From IMG/VR virus record IMGVR_UViG_3300020198_000066, positions 1 through 30,813 of that record: DNA of 30,813 nucleotides, one strand, 5' to 3'. Of this stretch, positions 1 to 7,802 are shown in pieces (within the stretch, counting starts at the first letter, position 1; every line of letters begins with the position of its first letter). The notes beneath the pieces were generated by a model. The model was not told where the DNA came from, ran no database searches, and saw only the letters and a list, made by a program, of their open reading frames with translations. Made by a program: the position numbers and the translations under genes. The stretch comes from a virus.

Positions 1-2202
1 TAATTTCGGCCCGCCCTCGGCCTGCATCTCCAGCAGCCGGACCCGCACCTGGTGGAGCTGCTCCGCCAGCGCCTGATTCTGCTCGCGCATCGCGGCCGCC
101 AGTGCCAGTTGATTGGCCTGCGCCGTCTGCGCCGCACGGTCCCGCGTCTGGCTGATCTTCTGTTCCAGGGCGAAGATAGCCTCCCGCCCCTGCACATATT
201 CCAGCGTCCCTTGCGCGCGCGTGGTTTGCGCCGCGCGTTCCACCTCGATCTGACGGGTCAGTTCGGCGGTTTCGCGTTCGGTCGCCGCCTGTTGCAGTTG
301 ATCGAGTTGGGCGTAATAGTCCCGGGCGGACAGCTCCCGGTTCTGGTAGGCCGCCTCCAGCCGCGCCGTCGTCAGCGCGTCGGCCCGCGCCGAGGCCTCC
401 ACCGAGGCTTCGCGTTGGGTCGTCTCGAAGCGGGTGGTCTCCTCCGCCAGCCGCTCGCGCTCTTGCGCGGCCTCCCGCTGCCGCTCGAACTGGTCCCGCA
501 GCCCCACGTTGTCGCCGTACTGCTCCAGCTTGCCCAGGACTCCGGGCACGTAGGCCTGAGTCTCTTTCGGGGCCCTCGCGAGCCAGTTGTCACCGTGCCG
601 CATCACCAGGCCGGTCACGCCGTTGGCCTTGCGTTCGCTGCCTTCGCCCATGTTGTAGGCGGCAATGGCTTTTTGCAGATCGCCCTTGAACAAGGCTAGC
701 AGGGTGCGGAAGTATTGGCCGGCGGCCTGGATCGACGCCTCCGCGTTGAACGGATCGCGCAGCCCGAAGCGTGCCGCCGTGCCCGGCATGAACTGCATCA
801 ACCCCTTCGCCCCCGCCGGGCTGATCGCGCGCGGATTGAAGCTGCTTTCGACATCCGCCACCGCCTTCAGCAGGCCGGGCGGCAGGCGGTATTGAGTCTC
901 GGCGGCGGTGAACGTGGCGTCGTAGGGCGTGTCATGACCGCGCCCGGACCGGCCGGAACCCGCCGCGCCCGGAGGCGTCGCCGGAGCGCCCCGACGCTGA
1001 CCGTCGAAATAGGGCTGTTGGGGTGGTTGCGATTGTCGGCGCGCGGCCAGCTCCTCCGGCGTGACCGCCTGATTGACCCCATACCGATCCATGTAGGCCT
1101 GCCGTTCGGCCAGTTGGGTGCTGGTACCGGCATTGGCTTGCAGGCTGAACAGTTCCCGGATGGCGGCGCCCGTCTTGGTGATGATATCCAGCAACAGCCC
1201 CCACCCCTGCAGCATCTTCCCCGGCAGGTACATGAGGGTCTCCATGTTCCTGGATATCAGCACGATGCCTTCGGCCAGGTCCCTGGATTTTCCGGTGGCT
1301 TGATCCGCCTCGCCAATATAGCGGGTCCATGCATTTGTAAGCTGCTGGATGGCTCCGCCGACGGTCGTCGGCAGCATGGCCGCTTCGCGTTTTAGCGTGT
1401 CCTGCTGGCTCAGGATCGCCCGAACCACCTTTTCAGACGTAAGCTCCTGAGCGTCCGCCATAGCCTTGAGCTCACCGACCGTCTTCCCCATCCCTTCGGC
1501 CAGCGCCCGCGCCAAGCGGGGAGCGCTTTCCATCACGGAGACAAACTCGTCGCCATTCAGCACGCCCTTGCCCAATGCCTGCCCGAATTGCTGCAAGGCC
1601 GAGGCGGACTCGCTCGCGCTGGCGCCCGATATCCGCAAGGCTTTGGCTACGCTATCGGTCAGGTTCAGGGCGTCCTGCTGGCTGCGCCCCAAGTCCCTCA
1701 TGGACGTGGCCAAACGGGCATAGGTCTGCGCGGTTTCGGCCAGTGGGGTCATATTGCGCTGACTGATCGCGAAAAGCTCAGTCTGTGCGCGCATCAACTC
1801 CTGCGCCGTGCCCGACACCAGTTTCAACCGGGCATTCAGATTGGCGTAGGCGTCAGCGGTCTGCGCTAACTGGCTGAGTCGTGTCCAGGCCTGCTGCACG
1901 GCGAAGATACCCGCGGCCATCCTGGCCCATAGGCCAATGGTATCCGCCAGCCCGCGCGCCTGCTTTTGGGTCGCCTGGGTGGCGCCATCCAGCGACTGCG
2001 TCAGGCGTTGCGCCCCGGTACTGGCCTGGGCCAACTTATCGGTCCAGGCTTTGGCGGCCGTCTGCTGAGCGAACTGACTGTTGAGCTTCGCCCATCCCGC
2101 ATGCAACTCGCCCAGGCTTTGCTTGAGCCGCTGCATGGACTCCACCGTCTGGCGGGAGTTGGTGGTAATCTCAATGCCGAGTTTTTGCGTCGTGTTCGCC
2201 AT
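1..2202 (-). CDS. Tape measure protein with lytic transglycosylase domain (3' end outside window)
   Basis: This frame is open for 734 codons from an ATG at 2202 to the window edge, so the C-terminus is missing. The N-terminal ~250 residues have the helical, Gln/Ala-rich look of the tape-measure N-terminal domain (LAQTADAYANLNARLKLV; ALNLTDSVAKALRISG). Residues ~433-545 form a goose-type/SLT transglycosylase: the putative catalytic Glu is E452 in DVESSFNP, followed by GLMQFMPGTA and AYNMGEG. After this comes coiled coil rich in Glu/Arg/Gln. The protein should set tail length and locally cut peptidoglycan during DNA entry. It follows the tail-assembly chaperone, the normal siphophage order. The domain calls rest on clear motifs; the rest is family knowledge. 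Confidence 0.93.
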   Translation of the reverse strand, partial: MANTTQKLGIEITTNSRQTVESMQRLKQSLGELHAGWAKLNSQFAQQTAAKAWTDKLAQASTGAQRLTQSLDGATQATQKQARGLADTIGLWARMAAGIFAVQQAWTRLSQLAQTADAYANLNARLKLVSGTAQELMRAQTELFAISQRNMTPLAETAQTYARLATSMRDLGRSQQDALNLTDSVAKALRISGASASESASALQQFGQALGKGVLNGDEFVSVMESAPRLARALAEGMGKTVGELKAMADAQELTSEKVVRAILSQQDTLKREAAMLPTTVGGAIQQLTNAWTRYIGEADQATGKSRDLAEGIVLISRNMETLMYLPGKMLQGWGLLLDIITKTGAAIRELFSLQANAGTSTQLAERQAYMDRYGVNQAVTPEELAARRQSQPPQQPYFDGQRRGAPATPPGAAGSGRSGRGHDTPYDATFTAAETQYRLPPGLLKAVADVESSFNPRAISPAGAKGLMQFMPGTAARFGLRDPFNAEASIQAAGQYFRTLLALFKGDLQKAIAAYNMGEGSERKANGVTGLVMRHGDNWLARAPKETQAYVPGVLGKLEQYGDNVGLRDQFERQREAAQERERLAEETTRFETTQREASVEASARADALTTARLEAAYQNRELSARDYYAQLDQLQQAATERETAELTRQIEVERAAQTTRAQGTLEYVQGREAIFALEQKISQTRDRAAQTAQANQLALAAAMREQNQALAEQLHQVRVRLLEMQAEGGPKL

Positions 2203-2222
2203 GTGTGTGCCTGATGTGATCG

Positions 2223-2243
2223 TTCCCACGCTTCGCGTGGGAA
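2223..2243. repeat. Short hairpin repeat (TTCCCACGC stem)
   Basis: A perfect 9-bp stem, TTCCCACGC/GCGTGGGAA, has a 3-nt loop, followed by a GACGCTCCCGCGTC tail. It resembles the host-type REP hairpins common between genes of gammaproteobacteria. It lies directly upstream of the tape measure gene on the transcribed strand, so it could act on mRNA stability or partial termination, but that is inference. Confidence 0.7.
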
Positions 2244-2334
2244 TGCGTACCCTGACGCTCCCGCGTCACCCGATGTTGCGTTTAGGAGCGGGGGCGTTCG
2301 CGGTGAGTGGAGTCGAACCGTCCCCATCGGGCCC

Positions 2335-2446
2335 TTCGACTCCGCTCAGGGCACGCCCTTCGACTCCCCCTTCGACTCCGCTCAGGGCACGCCATTCGAC
2401 TCCGCTCAGGGCACGCCCTTCGACTCCCCCTTCGATCCCGCTCAGG
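2335..2446. repeat. Tandem cluster of CCCTTCGACTCCGCTCAGGG repeats
   Basis: Several head-to-tail copies of the imperfect palindrome CTTCGACTCCGCTCAGGG fill the gap between the tail chaperone and the tape measure gene. The same unit recurs singly or in clusters at about 13110, 13335, 16350, 19240, 19570, 20355, 21590, 22045, 23800, 24395, 24690, 28430-28510 and 29980-30030, often inside genes. It looks like a multicopy REP-type element. Confidence 0.85.
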
Positions 2447-2483
2447 GCAGGACTCGGGACGGGCCGGGACGGCCCGGCGCCCA

Positions 2484-2741
2484 TTACTCGGTGACGGCAT
2501 CCCAGACGGCCTGGAAGCCCTGCATGTCCGCCTGGCTGGCCCGCAGCAACAGCAGCGTGATGCGCTGGTGTTGCCGTTCCGCGCGGGCTTCGGCGGCCAG
2601 GTAGGCGGTCATCTGCGCCAGGGTATAGTCGCCTACGTTCCGGTGGCCGGCGCGGATGAGCCGGTGACAGGCCTCGGCCCAGGCGTCCCCGGCAGGTACT
2701 GGGCCAGGGTCGTCTCCGTCAGTGGCATCATCCGCTGCACG
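2484..2741 (-). CDS. Tail assembly chaperone, -1 frame extension (gpGT-like)
   Basis: This is an open frame without its own start, ending at TAA 2484-2486. It is entered by a -1 ribosomal slip from the upstream frame at 2741-2747. The translated extension (about 85 residues, with AWAEACHRLIRAGHRNVGDY, MTAYLAAEARAERQHQ and a C-terminal VWDAVTE) has the appearance of the T part of lambda-type G/GT chaperones. The fusion product would be about 243 residues against 193 for the unshifted product. Its role would be to bring tail-tube subunits to the tape measure. The frame has no stop across the whole overlap with the upstream frame. Confidence 0.8.
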   Translation of the reverse strand, partial: RAADDATDGDDPGPVPAGDAWAEACHRLIRAGHRNVGDYTLAQMTAYLAAEARAERQHQRITLLLLRASQADMQGFQAVWDAVTE

Positions 2742-3214
2742 AAAAAATCGGCGTTCACCCGGAACACCACCACCGCCAGCCGCGTCAGGTCATCCAGGAA
2801 CAACTCACCCACCCAGGCCGCGGGCCGGTCCAGGGCCACGGCCAGCGCCGGGATCAGCGCCGGCGCGTAGTCGCGGACCAGGCCCGCCCACCAGGCGGGT
2901 TCCGGCTCCTCGGGCAGCGCCCGGCGGACGTGCTCATAGGCCTCCAGCACCGGGGCCATGGCCGCCGCGAAGGGCGCCAACTGGCGCACCCGCAAGGGCC
3001 ACACTTCCACCGTTTCGCCGGCCACGTCGAGCCGCTCCGGCTCCGGGAATAGAGTGGATAGTGATGAGTGGCTAGTGGCTAGTGAAGCAGGGTTTTGCTG
3101 GCCCCTAATCACTAACCCCTCTCCACTGCCCTGCTGGCCACTATCCACTATTCCCTGTCCACTGCCCGGCTGACCACTATCCACTAGCCCCTGTTCACTA
3201 TTCCCGCCCATCAT
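2633..3214 (-). CDS. Tail assembly chaperone, G-like (0-frame product)
   Basis: A 193-residue frame sits between the tail-tube and tape measure genes, the usual place for the G protein. The ATG at 3214 overlaps the stop of the tail-tube gene (ATGA), suggesting translational coupling. Residues ~1-55 are Ser/Gly/Gln-rich and are simply a translation of a heptad repeat array. The convincing protein begins near PEPERLDVAGETVEVWPLR and continues with a helical core. There is no second ATG after the array, so either the array is translated or a non-ATG start inside it is used. The frame contains a T TTT TTC slippery site at 2741-2747. Confidence 0.82.
   Translation of the reverse strand: MMGGNSEQGLVDSGQPGSGQGIVDSGQQGSGEGLVIRGQQNPASLATSHSSLSTLFPEPERLDVAGETVEVWPLRVRQLAPFAAAMAPVLEAYEHVRRALPEEPEPAWWAGLVRDYAPALIPALAVALDRPAAWVGELFLDDLTRLAVVVFRVNADFFVQRMMPLTETTLAQYLPGTPGPRPVTGSSAPATGT
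2741..2747 (-). other. Programmed -1 frameshift site (T TTT TTC)
   Basis: On the minus strand the codons GAT TTT TTC contain the heptamer T_TTT_TTC in the X_XXY_YYZ register needed for tandem -1 slippage. Slipping here joins the 0-frame chaperone to an open -1 frame that reaches 2484. Siphophages commonly make the long tail chaperone this way. Confidence 0.78.
3057..3200. repeat. Heptad-repeat hairpin element 1 (inside chaperone ORF)
   Basis: TAGTGG-type units lie on the left, a core GAAGCAGGGTTTTGCTGG sits near 3083-3100, and CCACTA-type units lie on the right. The arms are inverted relative to each other and can pair. It is read in frame as the N-terminus of the chaperone. Confidence 0.8.
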
Positions 3215-3999
3215 GCCGCCACCGCCCGGCCGTCGATGTAGACCGCCGCCAGTTCACCGGAGGCCTGGAAGCGGCACTTGAAGCCGAACTCCTGCACCTT
3301 GCCGTCCTGCTGGCCGCGCTTGATCTGCACCGAACCATCGGCCCGCAGCACCACCTTGGGCGCGTACAGGTCGCGGTTCACGCCGCTGGTGTTGGCCGCG
3401 ATCATCCGCAGCGCCCCGGTCAGCCGCGCCGCCAGGTCCGGCGTCGCCGTGTGCTGGGTACGGGTGCGCAGGGTCGTGGCGTAGTCCACCCGCAGGTTGG
3501 TCCCCGCCGTGATGGCCCCGCCCGGCACGATGTAGAGCCGGCCCAGTTCCAGATCGACGGTGTAGTCGTCGGTCACGTCGAAGGTCACGGGCATCGGCGA
3601 CGCGTCGTCGGTCACCACCACGGTGGTGATATCGCGCACGCCGGTCGGGTTCGGCGCGCTCACGCCGAGCTGGTAATAGACGCCTTGCGCCACGTCATCG
3701 AAGGCCTCGTTGGTGACCGAGCCCGCCGTTTGCGACAGGGTCGCCGGATCGGCGCCGAAGAACCAATCGACGACCGCGTCGCTGGGGTTGATGCACTTGA
3801 ACGACACTTCGCGCGCCATGCCGAACGGGATCTCGTCGATCAGTTCGGACACCGGCGCGTCCGAGCCGTAGACCTCGACCGACTTGATATCGACGCTCAG
3901 CTCCGCGCCGGGGGTTTCGCCGAAATACTGCTCGGCGACGCCGGGGGCCTGCGCGAAAAACAGCTTACCGGCGGGGATGATGAATACGTTGTTGGCCAT
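3211..3999 (-). CDS. Major tail tube protein
   Basis: This is a 262-residue beta-rich protein with a good ribosome site (AGGAGCCCCTC before the ATG). It starts MANNVFIIPAGKLFFAQAPG. Its whole length is closely repeated in the C-terminal ~255 residues of the protein encoded at 4569-6221: both contain GETPGAELS, VEVYGSDAPVSELIDE, FKC(I/V)NPSD and end in YIDGRAVA. Its position just before the tail chaperones and tape measure, together with its size, points to the tube subunit of a non-contractile tail. Assignment as tube rather than another tail protein is by context and similarity to tail proteins of B3/D3112-type transposable siphophages. Confidence 0.78.
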   Translation of the reverse strand: MANNVFIIPAGKLFFAQAPGVAEQYFGETPGAELSVDIKSVEVYGSDAPVSELIDEIPFGMAREVSFKCINPSDAVVDWFFGADPATLSQTAGSVTNEAFDDVAQGVYYQLGVSAPNPTGVRDITTVVVTDDASPMPVTFDVTDDYTVDLELGRLYIVPGGAITAGTNLRVDYATTLRTRTQHTATPDLAARLTGALRMIAANTSGVNRDLYAPKVVLRADGSVQIKRGQQDGKVQEFGFKCRFQASGELAAVYIDGRAVAA

Positions 4000-4010
4000 G
4001 AGGGGCTCCT

Positions 4011-4046
4011 GGTTAGTGGTTAGTGGTTAGTGGTTAGTGGTTAGTA
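4011..4046. repeat. Tandem heptamer GGTTAGT array
   Basis: About five uninterrupted GGTTAGT units separate the tail tube gene from the upstream small gene. No inverted partner arm or core is present here. Confidence 0.85.
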
Positions 4047-4253
4047 GGCGGTTGGGATCGGTTCAGGTTCCGGCGCAGGCTCCGGCGCGGCCTGAAGGCC
4101 GCTCCTACGGGCGGACTTGGGTCGCTCCACGAGCTTGGCCACGCCCAGTTCCTGGAGCCAAGCGACCTGGCGGTCGGTGACCGTGAGGCGCTGCCCAGGC
4201 TCGCAGGCCTGACCGGCGTGGGTGTGGGGTTGTAACAGTTCGATCTCGGGCAT
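4041..4253 (-). CDS. Small conserved phage protein (DUF7210-like)
   Basis: A 70-residue protein starts MPEIELLQPHTHAGQACEPG and continues with VTDRQVAWLQELGVAKL. This matches the short phage family that reads as a single small beta/alpha module (HTHAG, then a helix ending in LG/QGVA). GGAGGTTCTC precedes the ATG. The last ~25 residues (SARRSGLQAAPEPAPEPEP) come from a REP-type sequence, a palindromic GGCCTGAAGGCC hairpin at about 4089-4105, so the natural protein may have been shorter. Function is unknown; homologues sit among head and tail genes. Confidence 0.7.
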   Translation of the reverse strand: MPEIELLQPHTHAGQACEPGQRLTVTDRQVAWLQELGVAKLVERPKSARRSGLQAAPEPAPEPEPIPTAY

Positions 4254-4287
4254 GAGAACCTCCGAAGTAGTGGATAGTGAATAGTGG

Positions 4288-4572
4288 CTAGTGATTAGCT
4301 GCTTTTGCCTGCCGATGCATTAAACATCCCTCCATCTCGCGCCGCGCAATCGCCCCGTGCAAAACCTCGAACCGATCCATCTCCTCCATCATCCGCGTCG
4401 CCGGCAGGCGCCCGAGGTACTCCGCCGCGCGCCGAAACCGCTCCCGAGCCGCCGCCCGCTCCACCGCCCAGCGCGCTTCCCGCGCCTGAAAATCCGCATC
4501 GTCCACGTGGCCCCAGAAGGAGCCGGGCCGTCCCGGCCCGATGGGGGCGGGACGCCCCCGCTCCATCCTCAT
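4288..4572 (-). CDS. Hypothetical helical protein with REP-encoded N-terminus
   Basis: A 94-residue frame has its ATG overlapping the stop of the LamG-tail-tube gene (ATGA). Residues ~4-18 (ERGRPAPIGPGRPGS) are a literal translation of the GC-rich hairpin repeat at 4519-4564. The remainder is a charged helix (DADFQAREARWAVERAAARE; RMMEEMDRFEVLHGAIARRE). Its place between two tail-tube genes suggests a small tail-related protein, but no family is recognised. The coupling and the amphipathic helix argue that it is translated. Confidence 0.55.
   Translation of the reverse strand: MRMERGRPAPIGPGRPGSFWGHVDDADFQAREARWAVERAAARERFRRAAEYLGRLPATRMMEEMDRFEVLHGAIARREMEGCLMHRQAKAANH
4519..4564. repeat. 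GC-rich double hairpin repeat (GGGACGCCCCCGCTCC family)
   Basis: Two adjacent palindromes, GCCGGGCCGTCCCGGC and GGGGGCGGGACGCCCCC, form a 46-bp unit. Near copies occur at 7758-7802, 19545-19613, 21069-21116 and, partially, 25784-25804. Here it is read in frame in the small gene at 4288-4572. Confidence 0.85.
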
Positions 4573-6221
4573 GCCACCGCCCTCCCGTCGATATACAGCG
4601 CGGCCCGGTCGTCCAGCCGCTGGAAGCGGGCCTTGAAGCCTAGCTCCAGGAGCTGGCCATCCTGATACGCGCGCTTCAGCCGCACCGCGCCATCCGCCCG
4701 CAGCACCACGCGGGGCACGAAGATGTCCCGATTCGTCCCGCTGGTGTTGTGGGCGATAAAGCGCAGGGAACCACTCAGGCGCGGCAGCAGCCAGTTGGCG
4801 CCCTGGTGGCGGGTACGGGTGGCCGCCGCGCGGGTGTAATCGACCAACAGGGTCGTCCCGTCGGCGATGGTCCCGCCCGGCGCGACGTACAGCCGGCCCA
4901 GGGTCGGGTCCACCGTGTAATCCCGGCCCGCCACGAAGACCGTGGGCGTGGGCTCGGCGTCGTCGGTCACCGTCACGGCGGAGACCAGGCGCACCCCGGT
5001 AGGATTGCTGGCCGTCCGGCCCAGTTGATACCAGCGGCCGGGCTCCACGGCGGCGAGGCTCTCGCCCGTCACCGCGCCCGCCGTCTGCGTGATCAGACCC
5101 CGATCGGCGCCGAAGAACGCGCTCACCACCTCATCGGACGGGTTGACGCACTTGAACGCCAGCTCGCGCGAAACCCCGAACGGGACCTCGTCGATCAATT
5201 CCGACACCGGCGCGTCCGATCCGTACACCTCCACGGTGCGCAGATCGATACTCAACTCCGCCCCCGGCGTCTCGCCCAGGTAGCGCTCACCGGCGCCCTG
5301 ATCGAAAAACAACCGGCCGGCGGGGATGACGCAGCGAAGGGGCGCCGGCACGACGCCTATGGCGGGGGCGCTCCACAGCGCGCAGGAACTGAGGACCGAG
5401 ACCGTCAACCGCGCCGCCCGCGCCTCGGCCGGCGCCCAGCCGCGCCAGCGCAAATGGCCCGTGGTCGGCGCGGCGGTGCGCGGGGTCAGCGCGGGACTGA
5501 GGACCGAGACCGCCAACTTGACGGCCCGCGCCTCGGCCGGCGGGCCGGTATCCGGGAACGGTGCGGTGGGCGGGGTGAAGGCGGCGGTATAACGGGCGAT
5601 GCCTTGGGTGATGCGCAGGTCGTCGATGTAGCCACTAACGGTCTGCCCGCCTGCGGCGCTACCCGCCATGATGGAAAACTGCCCGGTGATGCCGATAGCA
5701 TTGGTTCCCACCGTCGCCGGTGTCCCCGCCACGCCATTCTTGTATAGGGTCAGCGTCGTCCCGGATCGCACCAGCGCCAGGTGTTGCCAAACATTCATCG
5801 ACAGCGACAACCCGGTTACATGCCCCACAATAGCCCACCCATTGGCGGCCGCATTGGCGATGTAAAGTTGTAAATCCCCATTCGCGTTGGCGGATACCAG
5901 GAGTGGGCCGCCAAAGGCGCTCATGGAACTCCGATGCGCCCAGAGCGTGACATACCCCGCGGGCACGGACCCGGCCGGACAGTAGACCCATGCCTCAATC
6001 GTAAAATCGTTCGCGCCAAAGCCGCCGATGGGCGCGGTCAGCCAGTCAGCCCCGGAAAAATACCCGCTCGCCCCAAACTTCGCCTGCGCCGTCGAAATCT
6101 TGGCATTGCCATTGGCCGTCACCGCATGCGCGTACTGGCTGGTGTCGGTAAACGTGGTGCTGCCGTTGCTCCCGTCGCAGTGCAGGAGCAGACTGACATT
6201 ACCGTAGTGCGGGTCGGACAT
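4569..6221 (-). CDS. LamG/concanavalin-like domain fused to a second tail tube domain
   Basis: This 550-residue protein has two parts. Residues ~5-225 form a LamG-type jelly roll (SLLLHCDGSNGSTTFTD, DFTIEAWVYCP, WQHLALVRSG, GYIDDLRITQGIARYTAAF). Residues ~295-550 repeat the whole tail tube protein of 3211-3999. The linker carries a direct repeat (PAEARAVKLAVSVLS / PAEARAARLTVSVLS). A plausible role is a decorated tail tube subunit or tail-tip protein exposing a sugar-binding domain, like tube proteins of other siphophages that carry Ig-like decorations. The domain boundaries are seen in sequence; the decoration role is inferred. Confidence 0.85.
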   Translation of the reverse strand: MSDPHYGNVSLLLHCDGSNGSTTFTDTSQYAHAVTANGNAKISTAQAKFGASGYFSGADWLTAPIGGFGANDFTIEAWVYCPAGSVPAGYVTLWAHRSSMSAFGGPLLVSANANGDLQLYIANAAANGWAIVGHVTGLSLSMNVWQHLALVRSGTTLTLYKNGVAGTPATVGTNAIGITGQFSIMAGSAAGGQTVSGYIDDLRITQGIARYTAAFTPPTAPFPDTGPPAEARAVKLAVSVLSPALTPRTAAPTTGHLRWRGWAPAEARAARLTVSVLSSCALWSAPAIGVVPAPLRCVIPAGRLFFDQGAGERYLGETPGAELSIDLRTVEVYGSDAPVSELIDEVPFGVSRELAFKCVNPSDEVVSAFFGADRGLITQTAGAVTGESLAAVEPGRWYQLGRTASNPTGVRLVSAVTVTDDAEPTPTVFVAGRDYTVDPTLGRLYVAPGGTIADGTTLLVDYTRAAATRTRHQGANWLLPRLSGSLRFIAHNTSGTNRDIFVPRVVLRADGAVRLKRAYQDGQLLELGFKARFQRLDDRAALYIDGRAVA

Positions 6222-6222
6222 A

Positions 6223-7248
6223 TCAGAGTTTGACCCTGAAACCCGCCCGCAGGGCGTTGACCGCGCTCAACGTCCAGGCCGCGCTGGTGGCCGGATCGGT
6301 TTGCCGGATCTGCGTCAGCGCGGCATTCGTTTGCGCCAGCGTCAACGGGCTGGATTCCGCCTCGGCGTCACCCCGTTTCAGCACCGCCGCCACCGCCCGG
6401 GCGCCGGCGCTGTCCTTCACCAGGACCGAACGCGCGCAGACGCCGTGAATGGTGTCCGGTTCATGCGCCAGCGGGGCCGCGGTAAACAGCGCGGTCGCCT
6501 CGTCCACGCTGGAGGCGATATAGCCATCCCCCGCATTTAGCCTTTCCCAGGCATTGCCGCTGCTGGGCGTCCAGTCCTGCGGCGTGGCGTCGGCGGTCAG
6601 CGGCAGACGGTCCACCCGCGAATCCCCCAACCAGACCAATTCATCCCCATAATTCACATAGAGATCATCGACGTAGATTTGATGCTGCACGCCGCCGCCG
6701 CCGAGGCCGACGATGTGAATGGCATCCACGGCGGGCGTGGCGCCGGTCTGGGTGTCGCCGGTATTGGCGGGCACGTAGCCCTGGCTGGACCCGTTCACGC
6801 GCAACTCATAACTGCCGCCGGCATTCGCCACGAACAGGCCCAGCTCCAGGAAAATCCAGGCGTCGCGAGGCAGGGTCTGCGTGCTTTGCGCCACTTGAGC
6901 GCCGCCGGCATACAGCGTCATGACCTGGGATTCCTGCAAGGCCACCTGCGCATGAACTTGACCGCCCCCCAGCAACCGCACCACCATCGGGCCGGAGAAA
7001 AACCCCGTCTGATTCATGCGCAGGGCCACGCCCAGCACCACATGACTGGAGGCGGCAATGCTGAACTTGAGGCCCCCGTCATAGGCCGTGGCGATCTTGA
7101 CGCACTTGCCGCCGCGCCGGCCGCCGGTCGCCAAGACCGAGACCAACTGATCGCCCCAGCTATCCGCCGTTGGGGAATACCCATACAGGTTCAGGTCCGC
7201 ATAGCTGGCGCAATCTTCAAACCCGTCAAAAAACAGTTGGTGGGCCAT
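6223..7248 (-). CDS. Lectin-like phage structural protein
   Basis: This is a 341-residue protein. I choose the start at MAHQLFFDGFED because GAGG precedes it and the upstream in-frame sequence is only the antisense of the neighbouring gene. Residues ~1-210 look like a concanavalin-type jelly roll (FDGFEDCASYADLNLYGYSP; GKCVKIATAYDGGLKFSI; IYVDDLYVNYGDE). The C-terminal ~130 residues (DATPQDWTPSSGNAWERLN, MARS-type helical tail) match the style of phage tail proteins placed near fibres. It abuts the LamG-tail-tube gene with 1 nt between them and may be its partner on the virion. No enzymatic motif is seen. Confidence 0.7.
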   Translation of the reverse strand: MAHQLFFDGFEDCASYADLNLYGYSPTADSWGDQLVSVLATGGRRGGKCVKIATAYDGGLKFSIAASSHVVLGVALRMNQTGFFSGPMVVRLLGGGQVHAQVALQESQVMTLYAGGAQVAQSTQTLPRDAWIFLELGLFVANAGGSYELRVNGSSQGYVPANTGDTQTGATPAVDAIHIVGLGGGGVQHQIYVDDLYVNYGDELVWLGDSRVDRLPLTADATPQDWTPSSGNAWERLNAGDGYIASSVDEATALFTAAPLAHEPDTIHGVCARSVLVKDSAGARAVAAVLKRGDAEAESSPLTLAQTNAALTQIRQTDPATSAAWTLSAVNALRAGFRVKL

Positions 7249-7256
7249 GGGTCGCC

Positions 7257-7715
7257 TCAGGTCACGTCGAACCAGCCATCGGCCGGGCAGTGCGCGGACA
7301 GGGTATTGCCCGCGGTGGTGGCCGGCTTGTCGGCCGGCGTGGCATCGGCCAGGAAGCAGCCGAGTAGCGGACTGGCATAGCCCCACAGACTGCCGGCCAC
7401 ATAGAGCACCCCATAGCGCCAGGCCGGGATTGGCCCGCCCGTCGCGGTCCACACCACGCTGTCGCTGGCCAGCTTGAAGCCGCCCTCGATCGCCGTCTTG
7501 GCGACCGCCGCCAAGGTCGCGCCGCCCGCCGTGTAGCCATTGCCGGCGGCGATCTCATGCGTCGAGATATCCGCCCAGACCGCGTCGCCGTCCGTGGCGG
7601 TGTCCGGGACATAGGCGGACGACAGCAGGGCCAGCTTCAGGGTGGCGCCCAGCAGCGCGTTGATGTTCAAATCCTCCTTATGGGCGGAATACAGGATGAC
7701 GGCGCCAGCGGGCAT
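7257..7715 (-). CDS. Conserved phage structural protein, unknown role
   Basis: A 152-residue, beta-rich, low-charge protein with small residues throughout (ALLSSAYVPDTATDGDAVWA; EIAAGNGYTAGGATLAAVAK). GAGGATATCCC precedes the ATG. Proteins of this type, with the GYTxGG signature, occur in structural modules of many siphophages. It is encoded just before the lectin-like protein and overlaps nothing. It may be a minor virion or fibre-associated protein; evidence is context plus general resemblance. Confidence 0.6.
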   Translation of the reverse strand: MPAGAVILYSAHKEDLNINALLGATLKLALLSSAYVPDTATDGDAVWADISTHEIAAGNGYTAGGATLAAVAKTAIEGGFKLASDSVVWTATGGPIPAWRYGVLYVAGSLWGYASPLLGCFLADATPADKPATTAGNTLSAHCPADGWFDVT

Positions 7716-7757
7716 GGGATATCCTCAAAAGGTTAGGGGTAGTGGGTAGTGGTTAGT

Positions 7758-7802
7758 GGAGCGGGGGCGTCCCGCCCCCACGGGCCGGGACGGCCCGGCT
7801 CC
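7758..7802. repeat. GC-rich double hairpin repeat
   Basis: Second copy of the GGAGCGGGGGCGTCCCGCCC... unit in inverse orientation to the copy at 4519-4564. Short TAGTGGT units lie next to it at 7737-7757. It fills the gap between the genes at 7257-7715 and 7802-8188. Confidence 0.85.

Noticed and set aside
4749-5747. 332-aa plus-strand frame opposite the LamG-tail-tube gene
   Set aside because: It is antisense to a well-supported gene, very rich in Arg/Gly/His/Pro as expected from a GC-rich shadow, and has no ribosome site or recognisable motif.
6679-7380. 233-aa plus-strand frame opposite the lectin-like protein gene
   Set aside because: His/Gln/Ala-rich mirror frame with no motifs, crossing a gene boundary.
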